DNA of 64,000 nt from Streptomyces sp. TP-A0356 (GCF_001417775.1 NZ_BBZJ01000029.1:1-64000); one strand, 5' to 3'; shown: positions 18,521 to 26,111, counted from the stretch's first letter. Numbers and translations are program-made. The notes: generated by a model not told the origin, from the sequence alone.

Positions 18521-18766
18521 ATGCCTACGCTGAGTCGGCGAGCGCAGAAAGACCTTGAGCAGCTTCCGGATGCCCTGAGAGTGAAAGCACTCAACATTAT
18601 CGATCGCTTGGATTCGGAACCCGGCTTGGGTAAAAAGCTGTTGGGGTCTCTGGCGGGTATTCGATCCGCTCGGCTCGGACGGTCGCATCGAATCTTGTAC
18701 GAAGTCAAGAACACGGGAATCGCTCATGTCTTGACCATCTCACAGAGGCGGGACGCCTATCGATGA
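18521..18766 (+). CDS. Type II toxin, RelE/ParE superfamily
   Basis: 81 aa, the usual size. SRRAQKDLEQLPDALRVKALNIIDRLDSEPGLGKKLLGSLAGIRSARLGRSHRILYEVKN has the RelE fold pattern: two N-terminal helices, then the strand containing the R..RILYEV motif. The basic residues R49, R52 and R57 region and the C-terminal SQRRDAYR fit ribosome-dependent mRNA interferases. The stop overlaps the next gene by 4 nt (ATGA). Activity is inferred from family only. Confidence 0.88.
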   Translation: MPTLSRRAQKDLEQLPDALRVKALNIIDRLDSEPGLGKKLLGSLAGIRSARLGRSHRILYEVKNTGIAHVLTISQRRDAYR

Positions 18767-20331
18767 CACCACAGATGCCCGCCAGTGGACCGGAAAGAGA
18801 GATATTCCTTCGGGCTTTGAGGCTCTTCAGTGACGCGTGTCGTCCTCCAGATCTTCTTCGTGAGTGCCCTTATTCAGTTGATCTCCCCGAAGGGGGAAGA
18901 GGGTGCGCAGAAGAATGTATAGAAATACTGGACCGATATGGCGAGCCTGAGCAACTCAGTCCGATTGAGTTCGGTCACGGAATTGCTGCGGTACCGCTGA
19001 AAAGCAACCGAGAGGCTACACCGAGTCCCGTCTCTAATCGCCCTTTCGATGCGGCGGAAATCCGCCTACGAGATAAAGCGATACCCGATCTGTCCAAGTG
19101 GTCCACCAGTACTCTCGTCATCGAGCTGCGCGAGAACTTCATACCTAGCCCGCAGGCTCTTACGGTACCGGCGCGGGGTGATCTATGTAGACGGATCTGT
19201 GCTGAGATCGATCTGCGTGGGCTGTCGTCGAACGATCTTATTCGTTATGGCCTAGGTAGTAGTCTAGTGCACACCATTCCGATCGCCGTCACGGCCCCAG
19301 CGTTGATGGCGGTGGATCAGAGGTTCGCGGAGCGAAACGGATTTCGCCAAGGAACTCCACTCCCCGAGGCTCCACCTGGCTGGGTGCAGTTGGCGGATTT
19401 GATCGCTGCCGACACAAATGCCACCGGTCTCGCCCCCTTAACCGGGTCCCCTACCCCGCGAGCCCAGGCACGCCGAAGGATGAATGCAGCTTTAACCTCT
19501 GCCTTCACAAACAAGCTTCACGGATGGGTGGAAACTGCAGACCTTCAAGCGCTCATCGACTGGGAGGCGCCGGCAGTCTCTGACTTCCTGGACTTTTCCT
19601 TGCCTGAGTCGACGAAAGCTAGAAAAATGGCCTTCGTGCGGAGTCGTTGGCTCATGGATCGCCTCACGGAAACCTACCTCTCTGACTGGCGTTTCACTTC
19701 GCTTCAGCTGGAATGGCGATATTCCCGAGGTGAGCAAGAGCCGCCGTGCGGCCGCAAGGTGATGCGGGAAAGGTATATTGAGCGCAACGAGTTGGCATTC
19801 GCTCTCTCGGATGCCGCTTCCCGTCGGGACAGTACTAACGAGAAATCTGCTGCGCTATATTCTATGGCGCTGCAGCTCGTGAAGTCCGAGCAGGTTGCCT
19901 CCGCAGCGGAAGTTCTCAAACTGGCGCTAAAGGGTGATCCGGAGAACCCCAAACTGCTGAATTCTCTGGGGTTCTGCATGCTTGCTGAGGAGCCGCAAGT
20001 AGCGATCGAGTACCTTGAGCAGGCGCGTTCACTGGGCTACAAGAACACCGTCAACACTTGTAACCTGCTTTACGGACTCCTTCGTACGGGGAAATATGCT
20101 GCGGTGCTGGAGCTGTCCGAAGCGGCGTTGGTGGACTGGCCGAAACTTGATCGCACCACGTCTGTGCTTTGGGACTTCAAATCCGAAGAGCCCAAGATAC
20201 TTAGGAATGCATGTTCTCGGTGTTATGTGAAAGACATTGGGCTATATGTCGTTCGTAGCCACGGAGATGCAAGCAGTCGTCTCCGCTGGGACGAAATGAC
20301 GCGCAACATGCACGACCCTTCCGTTCAATAG
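18763..20331 (+). CDS. TPR-containing protein coupled to the toxin gene
   Basis: 522 aa, start ATG overlapping the toxin stop, so it is translated with the toxin-antitoxin pair. The N-terminal half (1-300) is unrecognised. Residues about 345-450 hold tetratricopeptide-like helices (SAALYSMALQLVKSEQVASAAEVLKLALKGDPENPKLLNSLGFCMLAEEPQVAIEYLEQARSLG). Codon third positions are clearly less G/C-biased than neighbours, a sign of recent transfer. No membrane segments. It may be a scaffold or sensor for the toxin-antitoxin pair, or an effector; the sequence does not decide. Confidence 0.75.
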   Translation: MTPQMPASGPEREIFLRALRLFSDACRPPDLLRECPYSVDLPEGGRGCAEECIEILDRYGEPEQLSPIEFGHGIAAVPLKSNREATPSPVSNRPFDAAEIRLRDKAIPDLSKWSTSTLVIELRENFIPSPQALTVPARGDLCRRICAEIDLRGLSSNDLIRYGLGSSLVHTIPIAVTAPALMAVDQRFAERNGFRQGTPLPEAPPGWVQLADLIAADTNATGLAPLTGSPTPRAQARRRMNAALTSAFTNKLHGWVETADLQALIDWEAPAVSDFLDFSLPESTKARKMAFVRSRWLMDRLTETYLSDWRFTSLQLEWRYSRGEQEPPCGRKVMRERYIERNELAFALSDAASRRDSTNEKSAALYSMALQLVKSEQVASAAEVLKLALKGDPENPKLLNSLGFCMLAEEPQVAIEYLEQARSLGYKNTVNTCNLLYGLLRTGKYAAVLELSEAALVDWPKLDRTTSVLWDFKSEEPKILRNACSRCYVKDIGLYVVRSHGDASSRLRWDEMTRNMHDPSVQ

Positions 20332-20703
20332 TGATGGTTGGTTAGCCTGCGCGCAGGACCGGTCCGTAAACCGCAAGGTCGGTGGTGCGGCTTTGGGCTG
20401 GAGCCGATTTGGCGCGAGTGATCATGGCCCATGACGCTAGCCAGCGGATCGGGCAGGTTTGTGATCCTGCCCGTTAGTGCCCGATTTTGGGCCATGATCT
20501 GCGAGGCTCGCGCCAAATTGGCTGCCTAAAGCCGTGGAGCCGACCGGCCTCAGCCACAGAGAGTTTTTCCTACCTCTGCCCACTGCACGCAGCGCGCCGC
20601 CGGGCGCGGCCAGCCGGGGCGGAGACAGGAGGCAGGCCGCGCCGCAGAGGCGGCGCGCGCCCGCGCCGTGCGCGGGCCTTGAACCCGTGAAGAAGGTTGT
20701 AAC
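20332..20703. other. Intergenic region with structured element, no gene
   Basis: It contains the three-tier inverted repeat at 20402-20523, then a very GC-rich palindromic stretch (20620-20690) that on the minus strand follows the hypothetical gene ending at 20704 and may terminate it. Confidence 0.45.
20402..20523. repeat. Three-tier nested inverted repeat
   Basis: Outer stem TTTGGCGCGAG (20408-20418) with CTCGCGCCAAA (20507-20517), 11 bp perfect. Middle stem GATCATGGCCCA (20420-20431) with TGGGCCATGATC (20488-20499), 12 bp perfect. Inner stem GGGCAGG (20451-20457) with CCTGCCC (20466-20472), 7 bp. The arms extend outward with AGCCGA/TTGGCT. It could be a terminator, a MITE-like repeat or a structured RNA. 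Confidence 0.6.
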
Positions 20704-21090
20704 TCAGTCGGTGGCGTGGGGCGTGTGGGGTTGGAAATCTTCTACGCAGGCTGGGAGTTCGACGCCTTGGCGGTATGCGAGCGGCAGGAAGAGCACTGGT
20801 CGGATCGTCCATGTCACGCGGGTACCAGCCTGAGTGATGGTGACCGTGCAGGGCTCCGCGCTTAGGAGGGCTCGCCTCGTGCGGATGCGGCCCTCGTACA
20901 GCCAGGTCCATGCCTCGTCGGAGGCATCCGGGTCGAGCGCCGGTGAAATTGTGCGGAGTGCCATCGCGACCCATCTGTCAGCCTGGGGCGCAGAGTAGGC
21001 ATCGAAAGATGCCAGGAGTGTAGGCCGATTCCCCTCGGTGAGGTCTTCCGTCCAGCACTGGCACCAATAGCCGCGGGCGAGTCCCTTCAT
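20704..21090 (-). CDS. Hypothetical protein (128 aa)
   Basis: Starts at the ATG at 21088-21090 (MKGLARGYWCQCWTEDLTEGNRPTLLASFDAYSAP) and overlaps the upstream gene by 4 nt (ATGA), so it is translationally coupled. The product is soluble and Trp-rich; DPDASDEAWTWLYEGRIRTRRALLSAEPCTVTITQAGTRVTWTIRPVLFLP looks like a small alpha-beta domain. No family recognised. It is the last gene of the minus-strand cluster led by the HATPase protein. Confidence 0.6.
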   Translation of the reverse strand: MKGLARGYWCQCWTEDLTEGNRPTLLASFDAYSAPQADRWVAMALRTISPALDPDASDEAWTWLYEGRIRTRRALLSAEPCTVTITQAGTRVTWTIRPVLFLPLAYRQGVELPACVEDFQPHTPHATD

Positions 21091-21434
21091 GATGCTGCTC
21101 CTCGGGGATTGGCCACGAGCACGTAGCGGGTGCTGTCGTCGTACAGGGTGAGTTGGTAGGCCGTTCCTGCGGCCAGATACGCGAGGGCTCGTTCGTTCTC
21201 CGGTTCGTCGGTGAGCCAGTGGCGGCCTGGCTGTGCGTATGCGGCGTCGAGCTGGTCCGTGATCTGACTCGTACGCTCCCGAACCCAACGCAACGCCAGG
21301 CGGGGGCTCGTAGCGCCGTGCGATCCCAGCGGGATGGAGCAGTCCTCGTGCAGGGGGTAGGCGGTGGCCCAGCACTGGTATGAGGCGAGCTGCCCGCCTG
21401 CCTGCAAGTTTTCAGCGGCGGCCGGCGTCAGCAT
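21087..21434 (-). CDS. Hypothetical protein (115 aa)
   Basis: ATG at 21432-21434 (MLTPAAAENLQAGGQLASYQCWATAYPLHED) with GGAGGA-type sequence close upstream. Soluble, with the central helix LALRWVRERTSQITDQLDAAYAQPGRHWLTDEPENERALAYLAAGTAYQLTLYDDSTRYVLVANP. The family is unrecognised. Overlaps both neighbours, consistent with one short operon. Confidence 0.6.
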   Translation of the reverse strand: MLTPAAAENLQAGGQLASYQCWATAYPLHEDCSIPLGSHGATSPRLALRWVRERTSQITDQLDAAYAQPGRHWLTDEPENERALAYLAAGTAYQLTLYDDSTRYVLVANPRGAAS

Positions 21435-21582
21435 GGGTGTCCTCCAGGGCTGAGCTGCGTGAAGAGTTCCTCGGTGACTGCGTAGCCGCCATGGCCGTCG
21501 TGGACCCGGCGTGTGATCGCGCTGACCCTCCGTGGGCTGCCTGTGACTTGTCGGCCTGGTGGTCGTCTTGCTCGGGCTTCAC
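21412..21582 (-). CDS. Possible small protein between HATPase and hypothetical genes
   Basis: A GTG at 21580-21582 overlaps the HATPase stop by 4 nt (GTGA) and opens a 56-aa frame (VKPEQDDHQADKSQAAHGG...). Its second half is Ser/Ala/Thr-rich and looks non-native, whereas the adjacent frame over 21428-21505 (TRRVHDGHGGYAVTEELFTQLSPGGHPC, stop overlapping the next ATG) looks more protein-like. The true gene may be the first half of one frame joined to the second half of the other by a frameshift. Confidence 0.3.
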   Translation of the reverse strand: MKPEQDDHQADKSQAAHGGSARSHAGSTTAMAATQSPRNSSRSSALEDTHADAGRR

Positions 21583-21992
21583 GAACACGGTGCCGACTCC
21601 CGGAGCTCTGCCCGGCCGCGCAGTTCGGCGGTGACGGTGCGCCCGGAGTCGTCGCCCTGGACCACAACGCGGTCGGCGAGAGCGGAGACCATGCCGAGTC
21701 CGCGGCCGTGGGTGGAGTTGGGGGATGGATGCTGGATCGCGGGACTGGTCTTGGCGTCTCCGGAGTCGGTCACCGCGATGGTGACGGCCAGCTCGGAGAC
21801 GGTGAGCGTGACGTGAAAGGTGCCGGCGTCGTCGCCGCTGGCGGTGTGCATGAGGGCGTTGGTGCCGAGTTCGGTCACGATCAGCGCGGCGTCTTCGGAG
21901 TGGGGGTGCTCGTCCAGCGTGGCGCGGGTCCAGTTGCGCGCGGCGCGGAGTTCTTGAGGATCCCCAGGGAAGGTGTGTCGGTGGGTGGGCAT
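21579..21992 (-). CDS. ATP-binding protein, HATPase_c_2 (RsbW/SpoIIAB anti-sigma-like)
   Basis: 137 aa with the GHKL nucleotide fold: N box LIVTELGTNALMHTASGD, a DSGD metal-site loop, and the G box HGRGLGMVSALADRV. No dimerisation/His domain, so it is the stand-alone kinase type used as anti-sigma or serine kinase regulators. The ATG at 21992 has GGAGGA four bases upstream. Streptomyces often pairs such genes with XRE regulators; here an XRE gene is divergent across a shared control region (22027-22126). Confidence 0.8.
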   Translation of the reverse strand: MPTHRHTFPGDPQELRAARNWTRATLDEHPHSEDAALIVTELGTNALMHTASGDDAGTFHVTLTVSELAVTIAVTDSGDAKTSPAIQHPSPNSTHGRGLGMVSALADRVVVQGDDSGRTVTAELRGRAELRESAPCS

Positions 21993-22026
21993 GGCGTCCT
22001 CCATGGCGGGTGACCTGCTGTCTTCC

Positions 22027-22053
22027 GTGTCAGCCGTGCCGACTGGCTGACAC
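22027..22053. promoter_or_regulatory. 9-bp inverted repeat upstream of HATPase gene
   Basis: GTGTCAGCC (22027-22035) and GGCTGACAC (22045-22053) are perfect inverted repeats 9 bases apart, about 35 bases before the HATPase start. It could be an operator or an mRNA hairpin. Confidence 0.45.
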
Positions 22054-22068
22054 GGCCCATGCAGAGCC

Positions 22069-22126
22069 GTACAATTAGTACTAGCACCGTACCGAATGTG
22101 CGCGTACCGAGAGTGTGGGTTCGTAC
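22069..22126. promoter_or_regulatory. GTAC-rich divergent control region
   Basis: GTAC tetramers at 22069, 22078, 22089, 22104 and 22123 lie between the divergent HATPase and ABM/XRE genes. The second is inside AGTACTAG, which also occurs in the phased array at 23715-23765. A shared binding protein, probably the XRE regulator, is inferred. Confidence 0.45.
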
Positions 22127-22207
22127 TTTTCGTGCGGGCGACCCGGCGCATAGCGTTCGGCGTGCGGTCTGGTGCTGACTTGGATGCCGATGGAGAGAGG
22201 ACCTCGC

Positions 22208-22522
22208 ATGTTCGGTCTGTTTGTGCGCTTTACCTGCAAGGACGAAGAGGCGGCGGCTGCGTTCGATGACCTCGTGGCGCGGACTGGGGAGCAGATCCGT
22301 GCGAACGAGCCCGGCACGGTGATCTACACCGTGCACCGCGTTGACGGCCGTCCGCTGGAGCGCGTGTTCTACGAGCTCTACCGGGACAAGGACGCCTTCG
22401 AAGAGCACGAGTCGAAGGACTACGTGCAGGCCTTCCTGTCCGAGCGGGACCGGTACCTCTCGGCCACGGAGGTTGATCGCCTGGACTTCGTGTCCGGCAA
22501 GGGTGTGGACGTTGAGTACTGA
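22208..22522 (+). CDS. Small ABM-like (dimeric alpha-beta barrel) protein
   Basis: 104 aa. MFGLFVRFTCKDEEAAAAFDDLVARTGEQIRANEPGTVIYTVHRVDGRPLERVFYELYRDKDAFEEHESKDYVQAFLSERDRYL fits the antibiotic-biosynthesis-monooxygenase (ABM) ferredoxin-like fold used by small monooxygenases. Catalysis cannot be claimed, since many members lack a known activity. The ATG at 22208 follows GAGAGGA. The stop overlaps the start of the XRE gene by 11 nt, so the two are made together. A truncated paralogue lies at 30596. Confidence 0.75.
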   Translation: MFGLFVRFTCKDEEAAAAFDDLVARTGEQIRANEPGTVIYTVHRVDGRPLERVFYELYRDKDAFEEHESKDYVQAFLSERDRYLSATEVDRLDFVSGKGVDVEY

Positions 22523-23741
22523 GTATCAAAAGGCGCTCGGCCGCAAGATCGCCTTCAACCGCAAGCGCCGGGGGCTGTCACAGAAGGAGTTCGCCGGCCT
22601 GCTGGGGCGCTCGGAAGCGTGGGTGTCCCAGGTGGAGCGGGGCGTGCGCCGCATCGACCGGATGACCGTGCTGGAGAAGGTCGCCGACGTCCTGGAGATT
22701 CCGGTCGCCGAGTTGGCGGCCGAGGCCCCCATCGTGGCGTCGGTGGCCGAAGGTGAGCCGCCCGGGGCGTGTCGGCTCCGGATGGTGCTGAGCGCCGCGC
22801 ACTCATTGAAGGCGGTCCTCGGTCAGCAGAACGCTTCCCCCGATATCCCGGCGCTTCGCGCCGAGGTCGACCGCGCCTGGTCGCTTACACACCAGGGCAA
22901 CTACGCCGACCTGGCCGAGTTGCTCGAAGAGCTCGTCCCCGGGTTGGAGTCGGCCACCCGCTCGGTTCCAGAAGCGGAGCGTCCCGAGCTGTTTCGGCTA
23001 CTGGCGGTCATGTATCACACGTGCAGCGGCGCGCTCGCGAACATGGGGGAGCCTGAGGCGGCCTGGATCGCTGTCGACCGTGCCGTGGTCGCTGCCGAGC
23101 GGGCGAATGATCCGCTGCTGATGGCGGCCGGTGAGTTCCGGTTGTCGCTGGTCTTTCTCGGCGCGCGGCACTTCGAGCAGGCGGCCCAGGTGTCCGGGAG
23201 TGCGGCTGAGGCTCTGCGATCTCTGGCGGAGTCCGGACAGGTCGAGGCGGTGGCGCTGCGTGGTGCGCTGACCCTCCAACGGGCGGTCGCTGCCGCTCGG
23301 TTGAACCTGGCCGATGAGGCGTACGGGTATCTCCGTGAGGCTCGTGAGATGGCCGAACAGGTCGGCGATGGGCGCAACGACTACAACACCGAGTTCGGGC
23401 CGACCAACGTTGGCTTGCACGAGGTGGCCGTCGCGGTCGACCTGGGGGATGCCGGAGTCGCTCTGCGGGCCGCGCAGGCCGTCGACGAGTCGGGGCTGTC
23501 CGCGGAACGGCAGACGCGCTTTCAGATCGATGTCGCCAGGGCCTACGCCCAGCGCCGACAGGTCGCTGACGCGGTCTCAGCCCTGCTGAGGGCACGTGAG
23601 CTGTCGCCCGAGATGGTGCGGGCCCTGCCGATGGTGAAGCAGCTCGCGGCGGACCTGCTGACCATGGCCCAGCCGCCCTCTGAGGAACTTCGCGCCTTGG
23701 CGGCGGAGTTGGGCGTACACGAAGTACGGACTGGTACCTGA
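22512..23741 (+). CDS. XRE-family regulator with C-terminal helical repeats
   Basis: 409 aa. Residues about 5-65 are a Cro/C1 helix-turn-helix (LGRKIAFNRKRRGLSQKEFAGLLGRSEAWVSQVERGVRRIDRMTVLEKVADVLEIPVAEL). The remainder is Ala/Leu/Glu-rich TPR-like helices that may sense a peptide or partner. TTG at 22512 (LSTEYQKAL) is preferred, with AAGGG upstream; GTG at 22503 is possible. It probably controls the GTAC-box regions on both sides of it and so the element's transfer genes. Confidence 0.85.
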   Translation: MSTEYQKALGRKIAFNRKRRGLSQKEFAGLLGRSEAWVSQVERGVRRIDRMTVLEKVADVLEIPVAELAAEAPIVASVAEGEPPGACRLRMVLSAAHSLKAVLGQQNASPDIPALRAEVDRAWSLTHQGNYADLAELLEELVPGLESATRSVPEAERPELFRLLAVMYHTCSGALANMGEPEAAWIAVDRAVVAAERANDPLLMAAGEFRLSLVFLGARHFEQAAQVSGSAAEALRSLAESGQVEAVALRGALTLQRAVAAARLNLADEAYGYLREAREMAEQVGDGRNDYNTEFGPTNVGLHEVAVAVDLGDAGVALRAAQAVDESGLSAERQTRFQIDVARAYAQRRQVADAVSALLRARELSPEMVRALPMVKQLAADLLTMAQPPSEELRALAAELGVHEVRTGT

Positions 23742-23765
23742 AGTACTAGACAGTACTTCGAGTAC
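23715..23765. promoter_or_regulatory. Phased array of six GTAC boxes
   Basis: GTAC begins at 23715, 23724, 23734, 23743, 23753 and 23762: intervals 9, 10, 9, 10, 9. The centre is a perfect inverted repeat AAGTACT-AGAC-AGTACTT (23741-23758). It spans the last codons of the XRE gene and the start of the leader of the transfer operon, and is likely a cooperative operator. Confidence 0.6.
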
Positions 23766-24062
23766 GGGTTACTGTGGTTGGTGTCGGCACGCCCCTTCGC
23801 GTCCAGCGGAGTTGGTGGTGTGGACATGCGAACGGGCCGGAGCAGGAAGGCAGACCTGCACCGGTGCGTAAGCGGAAGGGCCACAGAAAACAGATGTGGC
23901 CTGAGCGGGAGGCAGCCCACTCAGGCCGGGTGCGTCTTTGGCATCAACGCTCCTGGAGCGTATCGCGCCCAGTCGGTATGAGGTCAACCTCCCGTTGCGT
24001 AGTCATTCGTCACTGAATGCAGCCGTACGCGTGTGCGGCGCAACGCAAGGGAGAGCATTTCT
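23766..24062 (+). other. Leader of the transfer operon, no gene, paired hairpins
   Basis: About 300 bases without a convincing gene. GGCCACA (23879-23885) can pair with TGTGGCC (23895-23901), while GGCCTGAG (23898-23905), which shares four bases with that arm, can pair with CTCAGGCC (23920-23927). The two hairpins exclude one another, as in attenuators. Confidence 0.4.
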
Positions 24063-24419
24063 GTGCGTGTAATCCGTGTGGAGACTTCGGCGGCCACCAT
24101 CCTGCTGACCGAAGCCCCGGAACCCAAGGTTCGGGACCGCCAGACCGGAGAGATCGCCAAGGACGCCACCAGCGGCGAGGCGCTCATGACGATCGGCGCC
24201 GTCTACATCGAGGACGGCGAGTCCTCGCTCATCAAGGTCACCGTGCCGGAAAGCGGCATCACCGAGGGCCTGACCCTCGGTGCCCCGGTCTCGCTTCCGG
24301 GTCTGGTGGCCCGGCCGTGGGAGACCATTTTCAACGGTCAGCAGCGGCACGGCATCGCCTTTCGCGCCGCCGCCGTCACACCGGCCGCCTTCCCGGCTTC
24401 GGCTGAGGCCTCGGCCTGA
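24063..24419 (+). CDS. SCO3933-family regulatory protein of AICEs
   Basis: 118 aa. VRVIRVETSAATILLTEAPEPKVRDRQTGEIAKDATSGEALMTIGAVYIEDGESSLIKVTVPESG matches the small beta-rich protein found just before traSA in many AICEs and annotated as SCO3933 family. Its role is not known beyond association with transfer. GTG at 24063 follows GGGAG. The stop overlaps the traSA ATG (TGATG), so they are coupled. Confidence 0.75.
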   Translation: MRVIRVETSAATILLTEAPEPKVRDRQTGEIAKDATSGEALMTIGAVYIEDGESSLIKVTVPESGITEGLTLGAPVSLPGLVARPWETIFNGQQRHGIAFRAAAVTPAAFPASAEASA

Positions 24420-25795
24420 TGTCGGACTGGTTGACGCTGCTGGAGGTAGGTGGCCCCCTCGCCGGGCTCGGTGGCGGGGCCGCCTACACCCGGGCTCGTC
24501 ACCCGGGCGTCTACTGGTCTACGGTCGGCTTGCCGATATCGACGGCCCGGCTCCTGGGCTCGTACGGCTCCGTCATGGAGGCGTGCGGCCTGACCGACCA
24601 GCCCTCCCGGCTGCGGGCTCTGGCAGTCAAGGCAACGACTCGCCGTGAGATCCGGCCTGTGCCTCCTCGCCGGGGAGTCATCCGGCCCACCTCGACAGGC
24701 TTGCGGCTTCGGCTGCGGCTGGCTCCGGGGCAGGAGCCGGCGGATGTCGCCGCATCGGCGGAGCGGTTGCGGCATGCCTGGGGCGTTCACGCCGTGTACG
24801 TGACGGACGTGAGGCCGGGGGTGGTGGAACTGCGGCTCGTCGGCTTCGACGTGCTGCGCAACGTCCGGATGCCCAGAAAGGCGGGCGGCGGACTCCTCAA
24901 AGTACCGGTGGCCCTGAGGGAGGACGCGACGGCCTTCGTTCGGGACTACCGGACCATCCCGCATCAGCTCACTCTCGGCGCAACGCTGTCGGGGAAGTCC
25001 ATGTACCAGCGGCACCTGGTCACCGGGCTGGCACAGCAGCCGGTCGCGCTGGTCGGAATCGACTGCAAGCGGGGGGTGGAGCTCGCGCCCTTCGCCCCGC
25101 GGCTATCGGCACTGGCGACCGATCCCCAGCAGGCGGCCGAGCTGCTGCCGGTCCTCGTGAAGGAGATGGAGGAGCGGTACGACCTGATCAAGGCCCGGCA
25201 GAACGTCGCGCCCGACACCCAAGACGAGGAGATCACGTCGGACATCTGGGGCCTGCCCGAGAAGGAACGGCCCGTGCCGATCGTGCTGTTCGTCGACGAA
25301 GTGGCCGAACTGTTCCTCGTCGCCACGCGCAAGGACGAGGAACGGCGCGACGAGATGGTCACCCAGCTCATCCGCCTTGCCCAGCTCGGTCGCGCGGCCG
25401 GGATCTACCTGGAGGTGTGCGGGCAGCGGTTCGGGGCTGAACTAGGTAAGGGCGCGACCATGCTGAGGGCACAGCTGACCGGCCGGGTCTGCCACCGCGT
25501 CAACGACGAAGCCTCCGCCAAGATGGCGCTCGGCGACATCGCCCCCGAAGCGGTGTACGCCGCCTGCGCCATCGCCCCCGAACGGCCCGGCCTGGCCGTG
25601 GCCGGTGACACCTCCGGCGGCTGGTCCCGCATTCGCACGCCGTTCCTGTCCCTCTCCGACGCTGCTGAAATCTGCCGGGAATCGGCGCACCTGGTGCCTG
25701 ACCTGCCCTCGCTCGAACCCTTCCGGCCCGCGGTGCCGCTCCGTCCGGCTGACGCCCCGGCATCCCTGCTCAAGCCCGTCCCGATCGCCGAGTAG
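24419..25795 (+). CDS. traSA: FtsK/SpoIIIE-type DNA transfer protein TraSA
   Basis: 458 aa. Walker A GATLSGKS (about 186-193 within HQLTLGATLSGKSMYQRHLVTGL) and Walker B PIVLFVDEVAEL (about 295) show the FtsK-like motor. It would form a hexamer at hyphal contacts and move double-stranded DNA between cells, the single-protein conjugation of streptomycetes. N-terminal membrane helices are weak or absent; residues 1-40 contain only a short hydrophobic stretch. Followed by spread genes in the same direction. Confidence 0.9.
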   Translation: MSDWLTLLEVGGPLAGLGGGAAYTRARHPGVYWSTVGLPISTARLLGSYGSVMEACGLTDQPSRLRALAVKATTRREIRPVPPRRGVIRPTSTGLRLRLRLAPGQEPADVAASAERLRHAWGVHAVYVTDVRPGVVELRLVGFDVLRNVRMPRKAGGGLLKVPVALREDATAFVRDYRTIPHQLTLGATLSGKSMYQRHLVTGLAQQPVALVGIDCKRGVELAPFAPRLSALATDPQQAAELLPVLVKEMEERYDLIKARQNVAPDTQDEEITSDIWGLPEKERPVPIVLFVDEVAELFLVATRKDEERRDEMVTQLIRLAQLGRAAGIYLEVCGQRFGAELGKGATMLRAQLTGRVCHRVNDEASAKMALGDIAPEAVYAACAIAPERPGLAVAGDTSGGWSRIRTPFLSLSDAAEICRESAHLVPDLPSLEPFRPAVPLRPADAPASLLKPVPIAE

Positions 25796-25879
25796 GCCGC
25801 TCACCACGCCCCAACGGCCGGCACGTCCGTCTCGCGCCAAGTCCCTACCCCGCCATGCCCAGAAACCGAGGGAGCCACC

Positions 25880-26089
25880 TTGTCCCGCCCAACCATTCCC
25901 GACGTCACGGCATTGATCGCCGACCTGGCCGACCACCGCAAATTTGGCGTCGGCGACTACTCCGAACTCATGAGCCGTAAGGCGGACCTGCTGGAACGCA
26001 TCGCCGCCGACTGGCCCGGCGACACCGAAGCGGCCGAGGTCGCCGCCACTGCCCGCGCTCGGGCCGATGAGCTCAAGTCCACTGACTGA
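25880..26089 (+). CDS. Small hypothetical AICE protein (69 aa)
   Basis: TTG start at 25880 with GAGGGAG upstream. MSRPTIPDVTALIADLADHRKFGVGDYSELMSRKADLLERIAADWPGDTEAAEVAATARARADEL is an all-helical, soluble protein. Similar short proteins often sit between traSA and spdB in AICEs. Function unknown. Confidence 0.65.
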   Translation: MSRPTIPDVTALIADLADHRKFGVGDYSELMSRKADLLERIAADWPGDTEAAEVAATARARADELKSTD

Positions 26090-26111
26090 CCGCACTGGAG
26101 GGAATTGAACC

